Of a DNA stretch of 64,000 bases, positions 57,727 to 64,000 are shown piece by piece (positions within the stretch are counted from its first letter, which is position 1; each line of letters opens with the position of its first letter). Source of the stretch: Streptomyces sp. NBC_01264 (lineage in GTDB: Bacteria; Actinomycetota; Actinomycetes; Streptomycetales; Streptomycetaceae). The DNA is taken from NCBI RefSeq assembly GCF_026340675.1, contig NZ_JAPEOX010000001.1, positions 4,402,001-4,466,000 of the forward strand. The letters are read 5' to 3'. The notes beneath the pieces are model-generated. The model did not search any database, had not been told where the DNA came from, and worked only from the letters and a program-made list of their open reading frames with translations. Both the position numbers and the translations under genes were made by a program.

Positions 57727-57753
57727 CAACCCCCGGGGCGGGTCGGCCGTCAA
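57727..57753 (+). promoter_or_regulatory. ECF-like promoter (CAACC-N17-GTCAA)
   Basis: CAACC at 57727-57731, GTCAA at 57749-57753. The preceding GTA and the following ACCCC match the two promoters near 13.5 and 15.2 kb. It lies 40 nt before the GTG start at 57793. Confidence 0.55.
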
Positions 57754-57792
57754 ACCCCGCGGAAGATCACATGGACACACGGGGGACAACCG

Positions 57793-59463
57793 GTGAACAG
57801 CTTCAAGAGGACCATGACGGCCGTCGGTACGGCGGTCGTGCTGACGGCCGTGGGGGCGCTGGCCGCTCCCGCGGCGCATGCCGCGCCCGGCGCCGCGCCG
57901 GTGAGCGCTGCGGCGGACGCGGAGGCGAAGGCGGCCAAGGCCGCTTCGGGGGTCTACGCCAGCATCTTCCAGCGTGCGCACAACGAGTTCGCCGTCTACC
58001 TCGACGACGTCTGGCTCCCGAAGCGGGTCGAGGTGCGCCGGGCCGGCACCGACAAGGTCGTCGCCGTCGTCGACGACCTCACGTACCACCAGGAGGATTC
58101 CGGTGAGTCGGGTGTGGAGGGCCGCGACTGGTACGAGGGCGACAAGCCGCTCGTCCTCGACGACATGGCCGACTACGAACTGGACGTGTACTCCGGGGCC
58201 AACGGCGACGTGATCACCCGCAGCGCGGGTCGGTCCACCTACGCCCTCGACGCCAGGATCGAGGCGAAGTCCAGCCAGCAGGAGTTCTCGCTGGACGACC
58301 TCGACACCCAGGTCACCGGTACGGTCACCGCGGTCCACCCGCGCACCGGTGAGCGGCTGCCGCTGGCGGGCGCGCGGGTCCGGGCCGCGCTCGGAGAGGG
58401 CTCGGCCGACGTGGTGTCCGACGCGCAGGGGAAGTTCGCCACTTCCGTCTCCGCCCTCGGCACCGAGAGCCAGGCCTCCATGTACGTCAACGTGGCCCTG
58501 GCGAGCGGGGACACCGAGACGCGCGTATCGACCCCGGCGAAGATCCGGGCGCAGAAGGCCGCCCTGACCCTGTCCACGACGGGTCCCTTCACCGCGCGGT
58601 ACGGGACCAAGGTGACGCTGCGCGGCACGCTCACCCGCACCGCCGACAACGGCACCGTGAAGCCCGCCGCCGGACGGCGCGTGCTCCTGTCGGGGATCCA
58701 GAACATGGAGGCCTTCGCCGGCGCCGACGGCAGCTACACCGCCTTGGCCCCGGTCTACCGTCCCGGTTCCCTGAACGTGGCCGTCGGCGACAGCTGGCTG
58801 GTCGGGGACCGTACACGGACCGCGACCGTCACGAAGATCACCCACATGACCAAGGTCACCGAGGAGAAGATCGCCTCCAGCGACAAGTACGGCAAGCTCA
58901 CCATCAGCGGCAAGGTCACGGTCGACGGCTACACCACCCAGCAGGCGTCGATCGAGATCCAGTACTCGGACCGGGGGCGCTGGGTCACCCGGCAGTCCTT
59001 CGTGGTGCCCTACAACAAGACCTTCTCCGTGACGGTCAGCACACCGAGCACCCGGCAGGTCAGCGGGTGGCGGGTGTACACGCCGGGCACCACCAACATC
59101 GCCCCCAGCACGGGCACCCAGGTGCTCCGCACGACGCGCACCGAGACCCGGATCACCGACGCCCGCTTCGGGCCCCGCACCGTGGCCAAGGGCAAGCAGC
59201 TGTTCGTCCTCGGAGTGCTGAACAACTACAGCCCCGAGGGGGGCTACACCATCTACCCCGGCCAGAAGGTCCGCTTCTACTTCCGGCCCGACGGTTCCAC
59301 GGAGTGGAAGGAGATGGGCACCGCCGTGACCCGGGCCGACGGATCCGTGGGCAAGAAGTTCACCGCGGAGACCAGCGGCTACTGGCGCATCCGGTTCGTC
59401 GACGCCGATGCCAGCCACCTCGCCTCGACGGGCATGGAAGGCCGCATCCGCGTCACCGGCTGA
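57793..59463 (+). CDS. Secreted multi-domain protein, third family member
   Basis: The product has 556 residues. The signal peptide ends at about APAAHA (residue 30). The modules parallel those of 15271: a first domain (about 50-150) with VYLDDVWLPKRVEVRRAGTDKVV, then beta-rich modules with TDAQG/SDAQGKF-type turns and VQYSADG/IQYSDRG phrases. The last ends YWRIRFVDADASHLASTGMEGRIRV. Overall identity to the 15 kb paralogue is modest. Unlike that protein its first domain has no CPPDMY/ACGDFDY Cys pair. GTG start with GGGGGACAACC upstream. Function unknown; the shared promoter motif suggests common stress control. Confidence 0.75.
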   Translation: MNSFKRTMTAVGTAVVLTAVGALAAPAAHAAPGAAPVSAAADAEAKAAKAASGVYASIFQRAHNEFAVYLDDVWLPKRVEVRRAGTDKVVAVVDDLTYHQEDSGESGVEGRDWYEGDKPLVLDDMADYELDVYSGANGDVITRSAGRSTYALDARIEAKSSQQEFSLDDLDTQVTGTVTAVHPRTGERLPLAGARVRAALGEGSADVVSDAQGKFATSVSALGTESQASMYVNVALASGDTETRVSTPAKIRAQKAALTLSTTGPFTARYGTKVTLRGTLTRTADNGTVKPAAGRRVLLSGIQNMEAFAGADGSYTALAPVYRPGSLNVAVGDSWLVGDRTRTATVTKITHMTKVTEEKIASSDKYGKLTISGKVTVDGYTTQQASIEIQYSDRGRWVTRQSFVVPYNKTFSVTVSTPSTRQVSGWRVYTPGTTNIAPSTGTQVLRTTRTETRITDARFGPRTVAKGKQLFVLGVLNNYSPEGGYTIYPGQKVRFYFRPDGSTEWKEMGTAVTRADGSVGKKFTAETSGYWRIRFVDADASHLASTGMEGRIRVTG

Positions 59464-59482
59464 ACCGGCTGACCTCGCCGGC

Positions 59483-59509
59483 CCCGCCGCCCGGCCCCCG
59501 GGCGGCGGG
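59483..59509. terminator. Convergent terminator hairpin
   Basis: CCCGCCGCCCG pairs perfectly with CGGGCGGCGGG (11 bp, 5-nt loop) between the secreted gene's stop (59463) and the regulator's stop (59510). Confidence 0.75.
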
Positions 59510-60889
59510 TCAGCCGACGGGCTCCAGGCGTGCGGTGAACTCCCGGGCAGCCGGTTCCTCCCGGTACGGGTCCAGGCGGGTGCGGAAGTCCTCCAGGTAC
59601 ACCGTCCCGCGGTGGGACCGGATGCCCGACAGGAGCTCCGCCGCCTGGGTGGCCGTCTGGCAGGCGGCCTCCACCTCGCGCTGCTGCACCCGCGCCGCCG
59701 CCAGCAGGAGCAGGCCGATCGCCCGGCGCCGCGCCTTGCCCGCCGGGAGGTCCCGCAGGGACTCCTCCGCGCGGCTCGCCGCCGCGTCGGCCTGGCCCAG
59801 GTCCCGGTGGCAGTGCGCCAGTTCGTCCGCGAGGTAGGCCCGGTCGAAGTGCCGGATCCACTCGGGGTCGTCCCCCGACTCCGGCTCCGCCCGCTCCAGC
59901 GCGGTCAGCGCCCGCGAGGACAGCACCGCCGTCGAGCGCGCGTCGCCGAGGAGCGCGTGCCCGCGCGCCTCCGCCGCGTAGAACATCGCCTCCACCCGGG
60001 GGGTGACCTGGCCGCGGGTGCCCTCCTGTGCCGCTCTGGCCAGCTGCGCGATCTCCCTCGGGTTGCCCAGTTCGGCGGCGAGGTGACTCATCGAGGCCGC
60101 CAGTACGTAGCCCCCGTACGCCCGGTCGCCGGCCGCCTGGGCGAGCCGTAGCGCCTGGATGTAGTAGCGCTGGGCCAGGCCCGGCTGGCCCGTGTCCACC
60201 GCCATGTAGCCCGCCAGCTCCGTGAGGCGGGCGACCGCCGCGAACAGGGCCCGGCCCACCGGCTCCCGGTACGAGCCGCCGATCAGGCCGGAGACCACCG
60301 AGTTGAGGTAGTGCACGACCACCGGGCGCACGTGCCCGCTGCCGAAGCGGTGGTCGAGGTCCTTGAGCGCCTGGGTGGTGGCCCGTACCGCCTCCACGTC
60401 CGACATGCCCACTCGCGAGCCGCCGCTGCGTGCGACCTGCGCGTCCGCCCCGGTGATCAGCCAGTCGCGGCTCGGCTCGACCAGCGCCGAGGAGGCCACG
60501 CTCGAGCCCGACAGGAAGTCGCGCCGGCCCACGTCGCTCCGCCACAACTCGCTGACCTGCTCGATCGCGCCGATGACGGTCGGGGAGAACTGCAGGCCGA
60601 CGCCCGAGGCGAGGTTCTTGCCGTTGGCCATGCCGATCTCGTCGATGGTGACGGTCCGGCCGAGTTTGCGGCCCAGCGCCTCGGCGATGATCCCGGGGGC
60701 CCGGCCGCGCGGCTGCTGGCCGCGCAGCCAGCGGGCCACCGAGGTCTTGTCGTAGCGGAGGTCGAGCCCGTGCTCGGCCCCGCACATGTTGACGCGCCGG
60801 GCGAGCCCGGCATTGGAGCACCCGGCTTCCTGGATGAGCGCCTGCAGCCGTTCGTTCGGCTGGCGGGCGACGAGAGGCCTGGCTGCCAT
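59510..60889 (-). CDS. NsdA/NsdB-like TPR regulator
   Basis: The product has 459 residues. The N-terminal 100 residues form an atypical HTH (VARQPNERLQALIQEAGCSNAGLARRVNMCGAEHG, YDKTSVARWLRGQQPRGRAPGIIAEALGRKLGR). The rest is a TPR-like helical array (about 160-440) with LAGYMAVDTGQPGLAQRYYIQALRLAQAAGD and related repeats. This layout and size match the streptomycete NsdA/NsdB group of regulators affecting differentiation and antibiotic production. The ATG at 60889 has GGGG upstream. It is divergent from the PrimPol-like gene. Confidence 0.82.
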   Translation of the reverse strand: MAARPLVARQPNERLQALIQEAGCSNAGLARRVNMCGAEHGLDLRYDKTSVARWLRGQQPRGRAPGIIAEALGRKLGRTVTIDEIGMANGKNLASGVGLQFSPTVIGAIEQVSELWRSDVGRRDFLSGSSVASSALVEPSRDWLITGADAQVARSGGSRVGMSDVEAVRATTQALKDLDHRFGSGHVRPVVVHYLNSVVSGLIGGSYREPVGRALFAAVARLTELAGYMAVDTGQPGLAQRYYIQALRLAQAAGDRAYGGYVLAASMSHLAAELGNPREIAQLARAAQEGTRGQVTPRVEAMFYAAEARGHALLGDARSTAVLSSRALTALERAEPESGDDPEWIRHFDRAYLADELAHCHRDLGQADAAASRAEESLRDLPAGKARRRAIGLLLLAAARVQQREVEAACQTATQAAELLSGIRSHRGTVYLEDFRTRLDPYREEPAAREFTARLEPVG

Positions 60890-61108
60890 GAAAACCCCCA
60901 GAGACGCGGGTGATCGTTCGAATGATCACTTCCCGCCTGATGTGCGGGGAATCTTCCCCATTGCGTCCTGTCGCTACCCACCTACGGCGCCCCGGCCTCC
61001 TACGCGCCCCCCGCGATGCACCGATGCGCCCCGCATGCAGGATCGATGCTCCCGAGCCCGGCGGGTTTACGCCCGTAACCCCCGGTGACCGCAAGAGTTG
61101 TGTTGCAC

Positions 61109-61789
61109 GTGGAAGAGACCATCGGAGTCACGGAGACCGCGCCCATCCCCCTGCAGCGCAGTGAGCCGCTGCTGGACCATGCCGTGCGGTACACGGAAGA
61201 ACGGCACTGGGATGTCTTCGCCGGCACCTGGCTGGAGTCCGTCGACGGGCGGGAGCGGTGCTCGTGCGGGGCCGCGGAGTGCCCGGTGCCCGGCGCGCAC
61301 GCGGCGGGCAAGGACTGGGCCTCGCAGGCCTCCGGCAGCGCCGTGCAGGTCAGGCGGCTCTGGGGGAAGAACCCGAAGGCCGCCATCCTGCTGCCCACCG
61401 GCCGGACCTTCGACGCGCTCGACGTCCCGGACGCGGCCGGCTTCCTGGCCCTGGCCCGGCTCCAGCGCATGCAGCGCACCCTCGGACCGGTGATCGCCAA
61501 CCCCGCGGGGCGGATGCTGTTCTTCGTCCTGCCCGGCGCCGGGGCGAAGGTGCCCGACCTGCTGCGCAAGATCGGCTGGCAGCCGGCCCAACTCGACCTG
61601 GTCGCACGCGGTGAGGGCGAGTACGTGCCCGCGCCGCCGACCCGGATCGGCGGGCGCGGCTCGGTGCAGTGGGCGCAGCCCCCGACTGCCGCGAACCGGT
61701 GGCTGCCGGACGTGGAGGAGCTGATCGACGCCCTGGCCTACGCGTGCGGGCGCGAGGCGGCGGCGGAACGGGCCCGGCGCGGGGCCTGA
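61109..61789 (+). CDS. Bifunctional primase/polymerase-like (PrimPol N-terminal) protein
   Basis: The product has 226 residues from the GTG at 61109; a GTG at 61085 in the same frame adds 8 residues. It resembles the N-terminal archaeo-eukaryotic-primase-like domain: HWDVFAGTWLE, CSCGAAECPVPGAHAAGKDWASQA (a Cys/His cluster) and NPKAAILLPTGRTFDALDVPDAAG. In true PrimPols the last stretch carries the catalytic acidic residues; here it reads FDALD, so activity is doubtful. It is a stand-alone chromosomal version common in Streptomyces next to a regulator. Role unknown. Confidence 0.75.
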   Translation: MEETIGVTETAPIPLQRSEPLLDHAVRYTEERHWDVFAGTWLESVDGRERCSCGAAECPVPGAHAAGKDWASQASGSAVQVRRLWGKNPKAAILLPTGRTFDALDVPDAAGFLALARLQRMQRTLGPVIANPAGRMLFFVLPGAGAKVPDLLRKIGWQPAQLDLVARGEGEYVPAPPTRIGGRGSVQWAQPPTAANRWLPDVEELIDALAYACGREAAAERARRGA

Positions 61790-61900
61790 CCAGCGGACAT
61801 ATCCGCCGGGAAACTCATGACATAAGTAACTGCTCCGCCTCTCCCCCTCCTCCTATGGTGAGAAAAGCAGGACACGGGGAACAGAACGAGAGGCAGGCGC

Positions 61901-62776
61901 ATGCCGGACCAGGGCGTTGCGACGGGCGGGGCGACGGACGGAGCGGGCGGCGGTGCGCGACCCGCGCCGACCGCCGCACCCGCCGTGCGGGTCGAGGGTT
62001 TGTGGAAGCGGTTCGGCCAGCAGGTGGCCGTGTCCGGGATCGATCTCGAGCTGCCCGCCGGGCAGTTCATCGGCCTGGTCGGGCCGAACGGCGCGGGCAA
62101 GACGACGACCCTGTCCATGGTGACCGGGCTGCTGCGCCCGGACATGGGCCGGGTGTTCGTCGCCGGGCACGACGTGTGGGCGGACCCGGTGCAGGTGAAG
62201 TCCCGGATCGGCGTGCTGCCGGAGGGGCTGCGACTCTTCGAGCGGCTCTCCGGACGGGAACTGCTCGGCTACATGGGCCGGTTGCGGGGGCTGCCGGGCC
62301 GTGAGGCGGACAGCCGGGCCACGCAGCTGCTGGACATCCTGGACCTGGCCGGTTCCCAGCACAAGCTGATCGTCGACTACTCGACGGGCATGCGGAAGAA
62401 GATCGGCCTGGCGGCCGCACTGCTCCACAACCCCGAAGTGCTCTTCCTGGACGAGCCGTTCGAGGGCGTGGACCCGGTGTCCGCGCAGACCATCCGCGGA
62501 GTGCTGGAACGTTACACCTCCTCCGGAGCCACGGTCGTCTTCTCCTCCCACGTCATGGAGCTCGTCGAGTCGCTGTGCGACTGGGTGGCCGTCATGGCCG
62601 CCGGCCGGATCCGGGCCGCGGGCCCGCTGGCCGACGTACGGGGCGACGCGCCCTCGCTGCAGGCCGCGTTCCTGGAGCTGGTCGGGGCGCAGGGCCGGGC
62701 CACGGGCGAGTCCCTGGACTGGCTCGGCGGCGGGTCGAACGGCAACGGGGCGGGCAGCGGGGCGGGCGTCCGATGA
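61901..62776 (+). CDS. ABC transporter ATP-binding protein
   Basis: The product has 291 residues. The nucleotide-binding domain (about 28-250) has Walker A GPNGAGKTT at about 64-72, the signature YSTGMRKKIGLA, Walker B VLFLDEPFEGVD and the H-loop SSHVMELVE. Head and tail are Gly/Ala-rich. It forms an ATGA overlap with the permease gene, so it energises that exporter. The pair resembles ABC-2 type exporters of streptomycetes. Substrate unknown. Confidence 0.92.
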   Translation: MPDQGVATGGATDGAGGGARPAPTAAPAVRVEGLWKRFGQQVAVSGIDLELPAGQFIGLVGPNGAGKTTTLSMVTGLLRPDMGRVFVAGHDVWADPVQVKSRIGVLPEGLRLFERLSGRELLGYMGRLRGLPGREADSRATQLLDILDLAGSQHKLIVDYSTGMRKKIGLAAALLHNPEVLFLDEPFEGVDPVSAQTIRGVLERYTSSGATVVFSSHVMELVESLCDWVAVMAAGRIRAAGPLADVRGDAPSLQAAFLELVGAQGRATGESLDWLGGGSNGNGAGSGAGVR

Positions 62777-64000
62777 GCACGTCCGTCACGCCCGTCGCGC
62801 CCGTCGACATCATCCCGATCTTCGTCCGCCTCAAGCTGTCGCTCCTGCGCAACGGGCTCAAGGGCTCCTCGACGCGCAAGGCCGCCTACTTCGGCGCCCT
62901 CGCCTTCGCGCTCGTCATCGCCTTCTTCGCCACGCTCGGCCTCATCGTGCTGCGCGGCAACGCGCACGCCGGCGCGGTCGTCGTCCTGCTGGCGGCGATC
63001 ACGGCCCTCTGCTGGACCTTCGTACCGCTGTTCTTCTCCACCGGCGACGAGACGCTCGACCCGACCCGGCTGGTCATGCTGCCGCTGCGCCCGAGGCCGC
63101 TCGTACGGGCCATGCTGGCCGCCTCGCTCGTCGGCATCGGGCCGCTGTTCACGCTGTGCCTGGCCGTCGGCTCGGTGATCGCCGTCGCCCGGGGCGCGGC
63201 GGGCGTGGTGGCAGCCGTACTGGCCGTGCCGCTGCTGCTGGTCGGCTGCGTCGCCCTGGCCCGTGCGGTGGCCACCGCCAACGTCCGGCTGCTGACCAGC
63301 CGCAAGGGGCGCGACCTCGCGCTGCTCAGCGGCCTGCTCATCGCGATCGGCGCGCAGGTGGCGAACTTCGCCGCCCAGCGACTGTTCCAGACCGGCGGCC
63401 TGGACAAGCTGGAGCCGGCCGGGGAGGTCGTCCGCTGGCTGCCGCCCGCGACGGCCGTCGGGATGGTGGACTCCGCGAGCGAGGGCTCGTACGGGATCGC
63501 CGCCGCCCAGCTCCTCATCACGGTCGCGGCCCTCGGCCTGCTGCTCCGGTTCTGGGAGCGCAGCCTGACCAAGCTGATGGTCACCCCCGACGGTTCGACG
63601 ATCGCGGCCGCCAAGGAGAAGAAGAAGCGGGCGAACGGCGAGGGCGGCCGCGGCTGGTCGATCCTGCCGGACGACCGTACGGGCGCGGCCGCCCAGCGCG
63701 TGCTGCGCTACATGGTGCGCGACCCGAAGACCAAGGCGGCCTGGGTGTCGGCCCTGGCGCTCGGCCTGATCATCCCGGTCGTCAACGCCTTCCAGGGCGC
63801 CGGCTCTGTGTACCTGGCCTGCTTCGCCTCGGGCATGATCGGCCTCCAGATGTACAACCAGTTCGGGCAGGACACCTCGGCGTTCTGGATGGTCGCACAG
63901 ACCATTTCGAGCACCCGGGACGCCTACGTGGAACTGCGCGCCCGCGCCCTGGCCCTCGCGCTGGTCACCGTGCCCTTCACGGTGGTGGTCGCGACCGTCA
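62773..64000 (+). CDS. ABC transporter permease (3' end outside window)
   Basis: The reading frame runs from the ATG at 62773 to the end of the window without a stop (at least 409 residues). The visible part has a cytoplasmic head (to about residue 38) and hydrophobic segments at about 39-60, 68-82, 113-137 and 142-160. A further long loop with KEKKKRANGEGGRG follows and more helices begin beyond 325. The layout fits a large ABC-2-like permease that works with the upstream ATPase. The truncated C-terminus prevents further assignment. Confidence 0.88.
   Translation, partial: MSTSVTPVAPVDIIPIFVRLKLSLLRNGLKGSSTRKAAYFGALAFALVIAFFATLGLIVLRGNAHAGAVVVLLAAITALCWTFVPLFFSTGDETLDPTRLVMLPLRPRPLVRAMLAASLVGIGPLFTLCLAVGSVIAVARGAAGVVAAVLAVPLLLVGCVALARAVATANVRLLTSRKGRDLALLSGLLIAIGAQVANFAAQRLFQTGGLDKLEPAGEVVRWLPPATAVGMVDSASEGSYGIAAAQLLITVAALGLLLRFWERSLTKLMVTPDGSTIAAAKEKKKRANGEGGRGWSILPDDRTGAAAQRVLRYMVRDPKTKAAWVSALALGLIIPVVNAFQGAGSVYLACFASGMIGLQMYNQFGQDTSAFWMVAQTISSTRDAYVELRARALALALVTVPFTVVVATV

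Overview
The window is high-GC DNA with strong third-position G/C bias, frequent GTG and TTG starts, many 4-nt ATGA/GTGA stop-start overlaps, ECF sigma/anti-sigma pairs, a DUF5713 protein and an NsdA-like regulator. All of this points to the chromosome of a Streptomyces or a close relative. No rRNA, tRNA or CRISPR array was seen.

Layout. 0-2 kb: a GlxA-type regulator that runs in frame into a metallo-beta-lactamase-fold hydrolase (cut by the window edge), then a dienelactone-hydrolase-like protein. 2-8.3 kb: a FadD3-like acyl-CoA ligase divergent from an Ltp2-like aldolase/thiolase, its DUF35 partner and an enoyl-CoA hydratase. This operon is split by an antisense TnpB/Cas12-like RuvC protein. 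8.3-18 kb: housekeeping and envelope genes, including a secreted Ser/Thr-rich protein, a cyclophilin, a Ser/Thr kinase with a beta-propeller, and a secreted-protein family with one broken and one intact member. 18-22.4 kb: a TetR regulator, a deazaflavin-type reductase, an acyl-CoA dehydrogenase (ACAD), a nucleotidyltransferase and a second thiolase-like protein. 22.4-25.4 kb: two tandem K15-type D,D-peptidases and a lipoprotein. 26-33 kb: DUF35 protein, flavin monooxygenase, ATP-grasp acyl-CoA synthetase and an enoyl-CoA hydratase/isomerase. 33-41 kb: HD protein, a second GlxA regulator, flavin reductase, a dehydrogenase/ACAD/SDR operon and a cyclase-family hydrolase. 42-45 kb: GNAT protein, Cys-rich membrane protein, ECF sigma and anti-sigma, HATPase. 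45-50 kb: an amidohydrolase with an ACAD pair, divergent from an acyl-CoA ligase. 50-64 kb: EF-hand protein, a second sigma/anti-sigma pair, purU, a solute-binding lipoprotein, a Pro/Gln-rich membrane protein, a third member of the secreted family, an NsdA-like regulator, a PrimPol-like protein and an ABC exporter that runs off the end.

The metabolic genes look like one dispersed catabolic regulon for a steroid-like or other polycyclic/alicyclic carboxylic acid. They supply ligases (FadD3-like, a second FadD, an ATP-grasp synthetase), single and paired ACADs, hydratases, an SDR, Ltp/DUF35 pairs, flavin enzymes, an alcohol dehydrogenase and an amidohydrolase. Eleven of these metabolic promoters, in eight promoter regions, share ten copies of a 15-bp palindrome, CTGAC-N5-GTCAG. 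The TetR gene at 18082 carries a degenerate copy across its own start codon and is the natural candidate regulator. One promoter (36001-36016) also carries a palindrome that fits the KstR consensus TnnAACnnGTTnnA.

Other structure worth attention: the TnpB-like insertion with a terminal hairpin; a 151-bp non-coding element with 34-bp arms and a branched interior at 31313-31463; a shared CAACC-N16/17-GTC promoter-like signal before all three secreted-family genes; and a tandem peptidase duplication whose leader hairpin is kept in both copies.
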